The translations under genes and the position numbers were made by a program. The notes beneath the pieces are model-generated. The model made no database searches, was not told the DNA's origin, and saw only the letters and a list, made by a program, of their open reading frames with translations. A stretch of DNA of 64,000 bases from Rhodothermus sp. (GTDB lineage Bacteria > Bacteroidota > Rhodothermia > Rhodothermales > Rhodothermaceae), in NCBI GenBank assembly GCA_030950375.1, contig JAUZRN010000021.1, positions 1 through 64,000 of the forward strand, given 5' to 3'. This document shows, in pieces, positions 16,256 to 25,216 of this stretch (its first letter is position 1; each line of letters opens with the position of its first letter).

Positions 16256-18580
16256 ATGATGCGCGCCCGAAAAACCAAATGGATACTGATCGGATGGTTT
16301 CTACTGGTGGGGCTGATGCCGGCAGCGGTGGCCCAGCAGACCGTACAGACACGCCCACGGCTCACCCTGGAGGATATTCACGCTTCGCGCATGTTCGTTC
16401 CGGAGTTTTTCCGGGGGGGACGCTGGGCCGAAGAAGGGCCGGTCATTCTGTACATCGAGTCAGATCCGCAGACCGGGGCCACGCACCTGATCCGCTACAA
16501 CCTGGAGACGGGCCGGCGCGAGCGGCTCATCGACGGCAACCGACTCTATGCACAGGACGTCGGGCGGCTTATTCGCATCGAAGGCTATCAGTACAGCCGG
16601 GATGGGCGTCGCGTGCTGCTCTACACCGACTCGGAGCGCGTCTGGCGCTACAATACGAAAGGTTTCTATTACGTCTATGATCTGGAAGCCGACTCGCTGC
16701 GGCCGGTCAGCGATCGACGCAAAGGCTTTCAGATGTTTGCTAAGTTCAGCCCGGATGGCCGCCAGGTGGCTTTTGTGCGCGATCGCAACCTGTACCTGGT
16801 CGATCTTGACAGCGGCCAGGAGATTCCACTGACGACCGACGGCGCACCGGATAGCATTATCAACGGTACATTCGACTGGGTCTATGAGGAAGAATTTGGA
16901 CTGCGCGATGGCTGGGCCTGGAGCCCCGACGGCCGCTACATCGCCTTTTTCAAGCTGGACGAATCACCGGTGGCTGCTTTTACGATGGTGGATCTGCGGG
17001 CGCATTATCCCAGGCCTATCACCTTCCGCTATCCCAAGGCCGGTGAGCCCAACAGTGAGATTCAGATTGGCGTGATCGACCTGCAGACGGGCCAGATTCG
17101 CTTCTTCGATACGAATACCTGGTATGAAGGCGGCGACCGCTACGAATATCTGGCACGTATGGGATGGACGCCGCCGATCGACGGCCGCCATTATGTCTGG
17201 ATGTTCCGGATGAACCGAGATCAGAACCATCTGGAGTTACTCTACGGCGATCCGGCTACCATGACGCTGCGCACTGTGCTGGAGGAACAGGCCTCGGCCT
17301 GGCTTGAAGTGGAAACGGGCTTCACGGATCTGGAAGCCGGTCAGCTCACCTACCTGCAGGACGATCAACACTTTGTATGGATCAGCGAGCGCGATGGCTA
17401 TCGCCACCTGTACCTGTATCGCAATGATGGCACATTGGTGCGCCAGCTTACCCAGGGTCCATGGGATGTGACCGATTTCCACGGCGTAGATGAGCGAGGC
17501 GGTTGGGTGTACTTCACGGCCACAATCGATGGTCCCCGGGAGCGTCACCTTTACCGCGTACCACTTCGGACGGGAGCTTCCAACGGGCAAATGCCCAGGC
17601 CACAGCGAATTACCCGAGAACCCGGTACCCATGAGGTGAGTCTTTCCAGTGATTTTCGGTATTACATCGATACGCATACACGTTTTCTGCAGCCACCCGT
17701 TGTAACGCTGCACCGCATCACGGGTGAGCAGGTAGCCGTGCTTGAAGGCAACGAGACCTTGCGGAAACGGCTGGCTGCCTATGGGTTGCGCCCGCCAGAA
17801 TTCTTTACCGTGCCCGGGGCCGATGGTACGCCACTGCAGGCCTACCTGATCAAGCCATCCGACTTCGACTCCACGAAGCAGTATCCGCTGTTGCTGTACG
17901 TCTATGGCGGTCCCGGATCGCAAACGGTGGTAGACGACTGGGGGGGCTCCCGGATGCTCTGGCATTACTATCTGGCCGAAGAGCTGGATATCCTGGTGGC
18001 CAGCGTGGACAATCGAGGAACGGGTGCCCGGGGCTATGCCTTTAAAACAGCCACTTATCGTCGGTTGGGACAGCTCGAAGCCCAGGACCAGATCGCTGCC
18101 GCCAAAGCGCTGGCGCAGCGCCCCTACGTCGATCCCGATCGCATCGGTATCTGGGGCTGGAGTTATGGCGGCTATATGACGCTCATGGCCATGCTTTATG
18201 GCGACGGACCACAGGTCTTCCGGGTGGGCGTTTCGGTAGCTCCGGTTACCGACTGGCGGCTTTACGATACGATCTACACCGAACGCTATATGTCGACCCC
18301 CCAGAAAAATCCGGAAGGGTATCGGCTGGGGTCACCGATCACTTACGCTGATCGGCTTGCAGAGCGACAGCGGTTGCTGATCATCCACGGCGATCTGGAC
18401 GACAACGTACACTTTCAAAATGCAGCCCAGATGATTGATGCGCTCCAGCGAGCAGGCAAGCAGTTTGCCTTTATGATGTATCCGGGGCGCAACCATGGCA
18501 TCTACGGCGGGAATACCCGCCTGCATCTGTTTACGCTGATCACGAATTTTCTGCAGGAAAACCTGGTAAGCGCGCACTGA
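16256..18580 (+). CDS. Dipeptidyl peptidase IV (S9B prolyl oligopeptidase family)
   Basis: The 774-residue exported protease has a signal peptide (about 1-27, ending AAVAQQ). A beta-propeller domain (about 60-500) has SPDGRQVAFVRDRNLYLVD repeats and the WVYEEEFG substrate-binding glutamates. The C-terminal alpha/beta hydrolase carries the nucleophile in GWSYGGYM, an Asp in GDLDDNVHFQNA and the His in GRNHGIYGG. It removes X-Pro or X-Ala dipeptides from peptides in the periplasm. Paired glutamates in EEEFG are diagnostic of DPP IV over other S9 members. AGGAAG precedes the ATG. Confidence 0.95.
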   Translation: MMRARKTKWILIGWFLLVGLMPAAVAQQTVQTRPRLTLEDIHASRMFVPEFFRGGRWAEEGPVILYIESDPQTGATHLIRYNLETGRRERLIDGNRLYAQDVGRLIRIEGYQYSRDGRRVLLYTDSERVWRYNTKGFYYVYDLEADSLRPVSDRRKGFQMFAKFSPDGRQVAFVRDRNLYLVDLDSGQEIPLTTDGAPDSIINGTFDWVYEEEFGLRDGWAWSPDGRYIAFFKLDESPVAAFTMVDLRAHYPRPITFRYPKAGEPNSEIQIGVIDLQTGQIRFFDTNTWYEGGDRYEYLARMGWTPPIDGRHYVWMFRMNRDQNHLELLYGDPATMTLRTVLEEQASAWLEVETGFTDLEAGQLTYLQDDQHFVWISERDGYRHLYLYRNDGTLVRQLTQGPWDVTDFHGVDERGGWVYFTATIDGPRERHLYRVPLRTGASNGQMPRPQRITREPGTHEVSLSSDFRYYIDTHTRFLQPPVVTLHRITGEQVAVLEGNETLRKRLAAYGLRPPEFFTVPGADGTPLQAYLIKPSDFDSTKQYPLLLYVYGGPGSQTVVDDWGGSRMLWHYYLAEELDILVASVDNRGTGARGYAFKTATYRRLGQLEAQDQIAAAKALAQRPYVDPDRIGIWGWSYGGYMTLMAMLYGDGPQVFRVGVSVAPVTDWRLYDTIYTERYMSTPQKNPEGYRLGSPITYADRLAERQRLLIIHGDLDDNVHFQNAAQMIDALQRAGKQFAFMMYPGRNHGIYGGNTRLHLFTLITNFLQENLVSAH

Positions 18581-18587
18581 ACGCTCG

Positions 18588-18617
18588 GGCCCGTGCTATC
18601 TTTGGCACGGGCCTTTT
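18588..18617 (+). terminator. Terminator after DPP IV with a -7 box as its loop
   Basis: A 9-base perfect stem GGCCCGTGC / GCACGGGCC is followed by TTTT. The 8-base loop is exactly TATCTTTG (18597-18604), a perfect Bacteroidota-type -7 box. The stop of the peptidase is 8 bases upstream and the dihydroorotase start is 27 bases downstream of the T run. Confidence 0.8.
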
Positions 18618-18643
18618 CGTCAAAGAAAGAAGCGAACAACTAT

Positions 18644-19948
18644 ATGGAGACGGATGCACGCCGGATGCCCGATCTGCTCCTTCGGGGGGGGATCCTGATC
18701 GATCCGGAAACGGGCCGGCAGCGACGGGCTGATCTGTTGATTCGTGGTGGCCGGATTGTCGGCATTGCCGCGTCGATTACGGCTGACGATGTGCCGGTTT
18801 ACGACGCCACAGGCAAGTTGATTTCGCCCGGGTGGATGGATATGCATGTGCATCTGCGGGAGCCCGGACAGGAACATAAGGAGACCATCGAGACCGGCTG
18901 CCGGGCGGCCGCCTTTGGAGGGTTTACGGCGGTGGCCTGCATGCCCAACACCGATCCCCCCATCCACACACGAGACGTTGTAGAATTTGTAATCGAGCGC
19001 GGACGGCACACGCCGGTCGATGTGTATCCGATCGCCTGCGTGTCAAAAAACCGGGAAGGGAAGGAGCTGACCGAGATGGCCGATCTGGTTGAAGGCGGAG
19101 CCGTAGCATTCAGTGACGATGGGGCGCCGGTGCAGCACGGCGGCCTGATGAGACGAGCGCTTGAGTATGCGTCGATGCTGGATCGGGCCATCATTAACCA
19201 CATGGAAGATCTCACGCTCAACCCGCAGGGACACATGCACGAAGGGGTCGTATCGACGCGGTTGGGCGTGCCGGGTATTCCAGCGGTAGCCGAAGAGGTC
19301 ATGATCGCGCGTGATCTGATCCTGGCCGAGTATACCGGTGGCCATGTGCATGTGGCCCATATCTCAACGGCCCGGTCGGTAGAGCTGGTGCGGCAGGCCA
19401 AGGCGCGAGGGGTGCGTGTAACAGCCGAGGTCTGCCCCCATCATTTCACGCTGACCGATGAAGCAGTCGAGCGCACGGGCTTTTCGACCAATACAAAGAT
19501 GCATCCGCCGCTGCGCACGGCCGCCGATGTGGCAGCGATCAAAGAAGGACTGCGGGACGGCACCATCGACGCGATCTGCACCGACCATGCGCCTCATGCC
19601 AGCTTTGAGAAGGAGGTAGAGTTCATCGAAGCGCCTTTTGGCATTATCGGCCTGGAGACGGCCTGGGGGTTGATCGGCCGGGAGCTGATCGGGCCGGGTG
19701 TGCTGAGTGTGGCCGAAGCGGTGTTCAAGCTGACCGTGGCTCCACGCCGCATTCTGCGACTGCCCGTGCCGCGCCTGGCCGAAGGTGAGCCGGCCAACCT
19801 GACCATTTTCGATACGACCACGCGCTGGGTCTTTGAAGCCCGATATATTCGTTCGAAGAGCCAGAATACACCGTTTATTGGGGAAGAGCTGGTCGGGCGC
19901 GCCTGGGCCATCTACAATCGTGGTTGGTTTGTAACGCAGGAACCCTGA
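18644..19948 (+). CDS. pyrC: Dihydroorotase
   Basis: The 434-residue zinc amidohydrolase closes carbamoyl-aspartate to dihydroorotate in pyrimidine synthesis. Visible signatures are MDMHVHLREPGQEHKETIET (the HxH metal site), HVHVAHISTARSVELV, AEVCPHHFTLTD and ICTDHAPHASFEK with its metal-binding Asp. It belongs to the longer class I type. METDARR at 18644 is taken as the start. An ATG seven codons on (18665) is possible. The ddl gene follows after 11 bases. Confidence 0.95.
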   Translation: METDARRMPDLLLRGGILIDPETGRQRRADLLIRGGRIVGIAASITADDVPVYDATGKLISPGWMDMHVHLREPGQEHKETIETGCRAAAFGGFTAVACMPNTDPPIHTRDVVEFVIERGRHTPVDVYPIACVSKNREGKELTEMADLVEGGAVAFSDDGAPVQHGGLMRRALEYASMLDRAIINHMEDLTLNPQGHMHEGVVSTRLGVPGIPAVAEEVMIARDLILAEYTGGHVHVAHISTARSVELVRQAKARGVRVTAEVCPHHFTLTDEAVERTGFSTNTKMHPPLRTAADVAAIKEGLRDGTIDAICTDHAPHASFEKEVEFIEAPFGIIGLETAWGLIGRELIGPGVLSVAEAVFKLTVAPRRILRLPVPRLAEGEPANLTIFDTTTRWVFEARYIRSKSQNTPFIGEELVGRAWAIYNRGWFVTQEP

Positions 19949-19959
19949 ACGCTGACGCT

Positions 19960-21201
19960 ATGTCGCCTGCTGAAGCACGCTTACGGGTTGGTGTGGTCTT
20001 TGGCGGTGTTTCGCCAGAGCATGAGGTGTCGGTCATCACCGGGTTGCAGGCAGCGGCGGCGCTCGATCGCGCCCGCTACGAGGTGGTTCCGCTCTACATT
20101 GCCAAGGATGGAAGCTGGTATACCGGATCGATACTGCTGGAGCTGGAGGCCTATCAGGATCTGGATGCGCTTCGGCAGGCAGCCATCCCGGTACGGTTTG
20201 CTCCGGCTGTGCATGGTCGGTTGTTGCTCGTTGAGGCCAGGCCACGTCGTTGGCCCTGGCAGCGTGCCCGGCGCTACCTGGTGGACGTAGTGCTGCTGGC
20301 ATTGCATGGGGGTGAGGGAGAAAACGGGGGGGTGCAGGGGCTATGCGAGACGCTCAACGTGCCTTATACAGGAAGTGGTGTGCTTGGCTCATCTCTGGGA
20401 ATGGACAAGGTGCTGTCCAAACTGCTGTGTCGGGAGCAGGGAATCCCTGTGGTGGACTTCCGATGGTTCCGGGAAGCTGACTGGGCCGACCACGAAGAGG
20501 CCTGGCTCGATCGGCTGGAAGCCGAGCTGGGCTATCCGATGGTTGTCAAGCCAGCTCGCCTGGGGTCATCGATCGGCATTCAGCGCGTCGAAGATCGGGC
20601 GGCGCTCGACGCCGCCATTGAGGAGGCCTTTCGCTACGACGAAAAGGTGGTGGTCGAACGGGCAGTCCGTCAGTTGCGCGAGGTGAACTGTGCCGTGCTG
20701 GGCGATCCGTCGGAGGCGCGGCCCAGCGTGCTTGAAGAGCCCGTACGGAGCGGTCAGACATCGCTCCTGACGTTCCAGGATAAATACATGCGGGGTGGGG
20801 GAAAATCCGGTTGGCAGGGGCGCAAGCAGCAGATGTCTCAGGGTATGGCTTCGCTGGATCGAATCATTCCGGCTCCGTTGGATGAAACAAAGACACGCGT
20901 TATCCAGGAGATGGCTGTGCGCGTCTTTCAGCTTTTCGAATGTGCCGGGGTGGCCCGTATCGACTTTTTGCTGGATGACGAGACCGGACAGGTTTATTTC
21001 AATGAAATCAATACGATTCCGGGTTCGTTCTCCTTTTACCTGTGGGAGCCCGCCGGCGTCCCGTTCAATGCGTTGATGGATGAGCTGATCCGGCTGGCGC
21101 AGAAGCGGCATCGCGAAAAGAACGGTCGTGTGCGTTCATACGACGTGAACTTGCTTTCCATGCGTAGCTTGCAGGGACTCAAAGGGACGAAGTCGCCGTA
21201 G
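19960..21201 (+). CDS. ddl: D-alanine--D-alanine ligase
   Basis: The 413-residue ATP-grasp enzyme joins two D-alanines for peptidoglycan precursors. Family signatures are VVFGGVSPEHEVSVITGLQ at the N-terminus, LHGGEGENGGVQGLCE, the ATP-grasp PARLGSSIGIQRV and the C-terminal YFNEINTIPGSFSFYLW with its Mg ligands. It is longer than E. coli Ddl (about 306-364 residues) because of extra loops and a C-terminal extension rich in basic residues. It is in an operon with pyrC. Its last 23 bases overlap the convergent psuG gene. Confidence 0.95.
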   Translation: MSPAEARLRVGVVFGGVSPEHEVSVITGLQAAAALDRARYEVVPLYIAKDGSWYTGSILLELEAYQDLDALRQAAIPVRFAPAVHGRLLLVEARPRRWPWQRARRYLVDVVLLALHGGEGENGGVQGLCETLNVPYTGSGVLGSSLGMDKVLSKLLCREQGIPVVDFRWFREADWADHEEAWLDRLEAELGYPMVVKPARLGSSIGIQRVEDRAALDAAIEEAFRYDEKVVVERAVRQLREVNCAVLGDPSEARPSVLEEPVRSGQTSLLTFQDKYMRGGGKSGWQGRKQQMSQGMASLDRIIPAPLDETKTRVIQEMAVRVFQLFECAGVARIDFLLDDETGQVYFNEINTIPGSFSFYLWEPAGVPFNALMDELIRLAQKRHREKNGRVRSYDVNLLSMRSLQGLKGTKSP

Positions 21202-22057
21202 CCAGCGTCCGCGCAATACGAGCTGCTACAATGGCATTCTGTTCCAGCAAGGCAATGTTGGCCTGCAGTGCCCGCGAGCCCAGCCGTTTACGCAGGCAGG
21301 CCAGCAAAAAGGGAGTGAGTGCTTCGGCGCGTAGCTGTCGGGTTTCGGCTTCGCGCAGCGCCTGCTCCAGCACGGGAAGGACGATTTCGAAAGCCAGGGC
21401 AACACGATTGGGCGGGGGAACGGTCACCAGGAGAGTACCAGGTAAGCCCAGCCGCAGCCGAGCCCGATAGAGTTCCACAACTTCTGCCGGGGTGTTGCAC
21501 CGGACATCGACGGGCAGGCCGCTGCTCGGGCAATAAAAAGCCGGCATCGTGTCGGTCCGATAGCCCACCACCGTGATGCCGCGCGTTTCGAGTTGCTCCC
21601 GAGTCGCTTCCAGGTCCAGAATGATTTTGGGACCCGAACAGACCACAATGGCCGGGATGCGGGCCAGCGCTTCCAGATCGGCACTGACGTCGGCAGAAGA
21701 CAGCCCGTCGGGACGGCGGTGGACGCCGCCGATGCCACCGGTCACCATGACGGAAATGCCAGCGCGCCAGGCCAGATGGAGCGTGGCCGCCACGGTGGTG
21801 GCGCCGTCCAGCTTCCGAGCAAGCACTACAGGTAGATCTCGAAGGCTGACCTTGCGGATGTCGGGAGCGGTGGCCAGATGGCGCAGTTCGGCTGGTTGAA
21901 GCCCCAGCCGTACCTGTCCGCGCAGGATGGCGATCGTGCAGGGACGGGCGCCTTCGGCACGAATGGCAGCCTCACACCGTCGCGCGACGTCCAGATTATG
22001 GGGCGCCGGTAGGCCGTGCGCAATTACCGTCGATTCCAGCGCAACCGGAGCATCCAT
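21179..22057 (-). CDS. psuG: Pseudouridine-5'-phosphate glycosidase
   Basis: The 292-residue enzyme cleaves pseudouridine 5'-phosphate to uracil and ribose 5-phosphate. Signatures are VALESTVIAHGLPAPHNLD at the start, RDLPVVLARKLDGATTVAAT with the catalytic lysine, VTGGIGGVHR and CSGPKIILDLEATREQLET. No PsuK-type pseudouridine kinase is next to it. The ATG at 22057 is chosen over the far-upstream in-frame start because the family begins just before PVALEST. Its start is only 20 bases from that of the divergent lipoprotein gene. Confidence 0.93.
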   Translation of the reverse strand: MDAPVALESTVIAHGLPAPHNLDVARRCEAAIRAEGARPCTIAILRGQVRLGLQPAELRHLATAPDIRKVSLRDLPVVLARKLDGATTVAATLHLAWRAGISVMVTGGIGGVHRRPDGLSSADVSADLEALARIPAIVVCSGPKIILDLEATREQLETRGITVVGYRTDTMPAFYCPSSGLPVDVRCNTPAEVVELYRARLRLGLPGTLLVTVPPPNRVALAFEIVLPVLEQALREAETRQLRAEALTPFLLACLRKRLGSRALQANIALLEQNAIVAARIARTLATATSSL

Positions 22058-22077
22058 CGGACAACCGGAAAGAAAAT

Positions 22078-22632
22078 ATGCGACGCCCTGCTTACACAAG
22101 TTACATGCGCACCGGCTTTCTGTTCAAATGGAGCCTGCTCCTGGGCTGGTTGATGGGGTGTCAGCGTAGCGTTCCGGTTACGTCTCCAGTGGAGGGATTC
22201 CGGGTCATACCCGGACGTTTTGTGGTAGTGCTGCAGGGAGCGGTTGCGGACACATTGGAAGGCGCAGCATATTTTCGGCGCGATACTTCCGGGGGCATCG
22301 TGATTGACCTGGTGGGGCGACCGGACGCCGAGCGCGGCCTTTCACTGGAGCTCTCCGATACGGCGGCCGACACACTGGCGGCGGTGCGCCGCCGGGTGCC
22401 GGGACCAGAGCCGGGCGCCTTTGTGGTAGGCTATCTGGCCTGGCCGCCATACACCTTCATTACCGAGGCCGGCAGCCTGGTGCTGGCCGAGCGGACACGC
22501 CCCGACCTTGTAGCAGGAACCTTTCACCTGATAATGGGAACGCTGGCTCCGCACACAGGGGAACCACTGGATGTGGAGGCCATCGGGGCTTTCGCTGCTA
22601 CATTCGCTTCGGAAGAAACGCTTGCCCCTTGA
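22078..22632 (+). CDS. Putative lipoprotein of unknown function
   Basis: The 184-residue protein has a lipoprotein signal ending in the lipobox LGWLMGC, with Cys at residue 28. Residue 10 (22105) is an alternative start that leaves a tighter signal peptide. The mature part has strand-rich text such as GRFVVVLQGAVADTLEGAAY and PGAFVVGYLAW, suggesting a small beta domain. I do not recognise a family. It is divergent from psuG with a 20-base gap, so the two promoters must lie within each other's coding regions or be shared. Confidence 0.65.
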   Translation: MRRPAYTSYMRTGFLFKWSLLLGWLMGCQRSVPVTSPVEGFRVIPGRFVVVLQGAVADTLEGAAYFRRDTSGGIVIDLVGRPDAERGLSLELSDTAADTLAAVRRRVPGPEPGAFVVGYLAWPPYTFITEAGSLVLAERTRPDLVAGTFHLIMGTLAPHTGEPLDVEAIGAFAATFASEETLAP

Positions 22633-22722
22633 CTTCGCTGCAGCTTCTTTTAATCTTAACAGTAAGGCGATCGCTTGAATGGTCGCCAGCTTTCTTCTGA
22701 TCACTTCCAACCAGAGAGGCCT

Positions 22723-23208
22723 ATGTTTCGCAGCAGCCATGGCCGAAAGGATCGGATGCTGAAACAGCGTCGGCGGGATGCCTACTGGGAGCATCAAAAA
22801 TGGCCGGAGCCCACGCGCTGCCCGGACTGCGGCGCTGTGTTCGTGTCTGGTAGATGGACGTGGGAAGAAGTGGGCGAGGCCGTACATGAGACGCGGTGTC
22901 CGGCCTGCCGACGTGCAGCCGATCGCTATCCGGCCGGCTACGTGGAGCTGACAGGGGCGTTTTTAAGCGCGCATCAGGAGGAAATCCTGAACCTGATCCA
23001 CAACCTGGAAGCGCAGGAAAAGCAGATCCGTCCGCTGGAGCGCATTCTGCAACTTGATGTGCAGAACGGACGCTGCTATGTAACGACCACCGGCGTACAT
23101 CTGGCCCGGCGCATCGGTGAAGCCCTGGCTCGGGCCTACCAGGGCAAACTGAACTTTGCCTATGCCGATGGTGACCGCGTCATTCGGGTCCACTGGCGAC
23201 GTGACTGA
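22723..23208 (+). CDS. BCAM0308-family zinc-ribbon protein
   Basis: The 161-residue protein has two CxxC pairs, TRCPDCGAVF near residue 32 and TRCPACRRAADRYPAGY near 59, forming a probable zinc ribbon. An alpha/beta part follows, with NGRCYVTTTGVHLARRIGEA and GKLNFAYADGDRVIRVHW. This arrangement matches the uncharacterised BCAM0308 family often found near polyadenylate- or stress-related genes. The role is unknown. AGAGAGG precedes the ATG. The convergent malQ stop is three bases away. Confidence 0.75.
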   Translation: MFRSSHGRKDRMLKQRRRDAYWEHQKWPEPTRCPDCGAVFVSGRWTWEEVGEAVHETRCPACRRAADRYPAGYVELTGAFLSAHQEEILNLIHNLEAQEKQIRPLERILQLDVQNGRCYVTTTGVHLARRIGEALARAYQGKLNFAYADGDRVIRVHWRRD

Positions 23209-23211
23209 CGC

Positions 23212-24756
23212 TCACGGGTCAGGCAGCAGACGGCCATAGATTTCGGTGAGGGAGCGAAGACGCTCGGCCACGTCCGGGCGGAGCTGGTCCGCACGCAAGC
23301 GCCAGGACCAGTTATGGGGACCGGTGGTGCCTGGAGTGTTCATGCGCGCTTCGCTACCCAGCCCCAGTACGTCCTGCATCGGAAACACGACCAGCTCAGC
23401 TACCGAGGCCATCAGCGCCCGAATACAGGTCCAGTGGATTTCGCGCTCACGCTTGCGGTCCAGGTCCAGATAGGCACGGGCATATGCTCTGGCACGGGCC
23501 ACCACCTCTGGAGGTAGCGTGGTTTTGTTCTCTCCACGCCACCAGCCCACGATCGTGTCGTTGTCGTGCGTGCCAGTGTAGGCTACGAGGTTGCGGACAT
23601 AGTTGTGTGGTAGAAAGGTAGAGGTGGCGTCATCGTCGAAGGCAAACTGAAGCACGGCCATGCCGGGAAAGCCAAAGCGTTCCATGAGCTCGGTGACGTC
23701 GGGCGTAATGACCCCGAGGTTTTCGGCGACGAGCGGAAGCGGTCCGAGTTTGTGCTGAATCGTCTCAAAAAACTCAGCACCAGGACCGGGTACCCAGCGC
23801 CCGTTGACAGCGGTGGGTTCCGCGGCGGGAATCTCCCAGTAGGCCGCAAAGCCCCGGAAGTGGTCCAGACGGATCAGATCCACCTTTTCCAGCAGGACCG
23901 CAAAGCGCTGCGTCCACCAGTGGTGGCCCGTTTCACGGGAGACCTCCCACCGATAAAGCGGGTTGCCCCAGCGCTGGCCCGTTTCGCTGAAGTAATCGGG
24001 AGGCACACCGGCTACCACGGTGGGATGGCCGTGTTCGTCCAGATGAAACAGGTGGGGATTAGCCCACACGTCAGCGCTGTCGTGTGCCACATAGATCGGA
24101 ATATCGCCCATCAGCCGGATGCCGTGTGCATGGCAATAGGCCCGCAGATCCATCCACTGCCTGTGGAAAAGGTACTGCCAGAACTGGTGCTTTCGGAAGG
24201 AGCGGGCCAGCTTCTGACGAGCGTGATGCAGAGCGCCGGGATCACGGCGGGCCAGCTCGGGGGGCCATTCGGTCCAGACAGCTCCCCCGTGTGCCTCTTT
24301 GAGCGCCATGAAGAGCGCATAATCGTCAAGCCAGAAGGCCTGCTTTTCGCAGAAAAGCCAGAAATCGGTCTCATCTACCCGATCCGGATGTGCCTCAAAC
24401 GTGGCGTAAGCCTTCTCCAGCAGATGCTGCTTATAGACAATAACCCAGTCGTAGTCCACACGGTCTTCGGGAAAGTCAGGAGGTGAGGCAATGTCGTCGG
24501 TCTGCAGCAGACCTGCTTCAACCAGACGTTCCGGACTGATCAGCAGCGGATTGCCAGCAAATGTGGAAGGACTGGCATAGGGAGAAAAACCCAGGCCCAC
24601 CGGTACCAACGGAAGCATCTGCCAGAGACGCTGTCCGGCGGCAACCAGAAAGTCAACAAACCGATAGGCAGACGGCCCCAGATCGCCGATGCCAAAAGGT
24701 CCCGGAAGCGAAGTCGGATGAAGCAGAATACCACTGGAACGGGGAAGACCGTGCAT
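23212..24756 (-). CDS. malQ: 4-alpha-glucanotransferase (amylomaltase)
   Basis: The 514-residue GH77 enzyme moves alpha-1,4-glucan segments between maltodextrins. Signatures are RSSGILLHPTSLPGPFGIGD at the start, LMGDIPIYVAHDSADVWANP, IRLDHFRGFAAYWEIPA (catalytic nucleophile Asp), LPLVAENLGVITPDV (acid/base Glu) and VAYTGTHDNDTIVGWW. Length is normal for bacterial MalQ. It is cytoplasmic, in maltodextrin or glycogen metabolism. A TATCTTTG box lies 41 bases before the ATG. Immediately upstream is a truncated sensor gene on the same strand. Confidence 0.96.
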   Translation of the reverse strand: MHGLPRSSGILLHPTSLPGPFGIGDLGPSAYRFVDFLVAAGQRLWQMLPLVPVGLGFSPYASPSTFAGNPLLISPERLVEAGLLQTDDIASPPDFPEDRVDYDWVIVYKQHLLEKAYATFEAHPDRVDETDFWLFCEKQAFWLDDYALFMALKEAHGGAVWTEWPPELARRDPGALHHARQKLARSFRKHQFWQYLFHRQWMDLRAYCHAHGIRLMGDIPIYVAHDSADVWANPHLFHLDEHGHPTVVAGVPPDYFSETGQRWGNPLYRWEVSRETGHHWWTQRFAVLLEKVDLIRLDHFRGFAAYWEIPAAEPTAVNGRWVPGPGAEFFETIQHKLGPLPLVAENLGVITPDVTELMERFGFPGMAVLQFAFDDDATSTFLPHNYVRNLVAYTGTHDNDTIVGWWRGENKTTLPPEVVARARAYARAYLDLDRKREREIHWTCIRALMASVAELVVFPMQDVLGLGSEARMNTPGTTGPHNWSWRLRADQLRPDVAERLRSLTEIYGRLLPDP

Positions 24757-24796
24757 ACACCACCATACTTGCTGGTTCGTAGAATAACAGCGGCGC

Positions 24797-24804
24797 CAAA
24801 GATA
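24797..24804 (-). promoter_or_regulatory. Possible -7 box of malQ promoter
   Basis: TATCTTTG on the minus strand, 41 bases before the malQ ATG, is a perfect match to TAnnTTTG. The -33 TTG is not evident. Confidence 0.4.
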
Positions 24805-24896
24805 CGGGATTCGCTCATCGGAAGGGAGATACCGGTGGGAAAAGCCTGTAAAGAAAAAGAAAGCAGCAACTTGGTTACATAGGAATCACCTGTTAC

Positions 24897-25073
24897 ACCA
24901 TCCCAGCGGGCAATACCTTCTAACGTGCTCATCCAGAGAAAGCCCGTGCTATCTGCCGCCAGTCCGTAGACAGAGAGCTGGGGTAGCAAACCTTCCAGCG
25001 GCACAGCATGGAGCCGTAGCGTATCGCCTGTAGCAAGTACCCAGCCGACAAATAAAAGCAGCCAAGATACCAT
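24897..25073 (-). pseudogene. Truncated reg_prop (two-component propeller) sensor, N-terminus only
   Basis: From ATG at 25073 the minus strand encodes a signal peptide (MVSWLLLFVGWVLATGDTLR) and then one propeller motif, LPQLSVYGLAADSTGFLWMS followed by TLEGIARWDG. That is the Reg_prop consensus (L-P-x-x-x-V-x-x-x-x-x-D-x-x-G-x-x-W). The homology stops at about residue 59, the frame runs into meaningless sequence and then overlaps the start of malQ. Complete proteins of this kind carry about a dozen repeats and a kinase or HTH output (700-1300 residues), so nearly all of the gene has been deleted. Confidence 0.75.
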
Positions 25074-25087
25074 AGCAGTTGTCTGAA

Positions 25088-25106
25088 TGTAGGGTTTTAT
25101 CCTACA
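25088..25106. promoter_or_regulatory. Palindromic operator TGTAGG-N7-CCTACA, copy 1
   Basis: TGTAGGGTTTTATCCTACA is a perfect 6-base inverted repeat with a 7-base spacer, 110 bases before the first universal stress protein gene. An identical-arm copy occurs at 27986-28004, and both are preceded by GAA. I did not notice another perfect copy in the window. It is probably the site of a dimeric regulator. Which regulator is unknown. Confidence 0.6.
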
Positions 25107-25216
25107 AAGGAATCAGGGACTTGCTGCAGTAGAAAATATAACCTTCCTGTCGCGATCCTCTGAGAGATAGGGCGTATATATCTGGTAAGAAGAATGAGCA
25201 AACCGCGGAGGGCGCC

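Noticed and set aside
18601-18617. Sigma-54 -24/-12 promoter (TGGCAC) before pyrC
   Set aside because: The -12 element reads TTTT instead of TTGC, and the TGGCAC belongs to the terminator stem.
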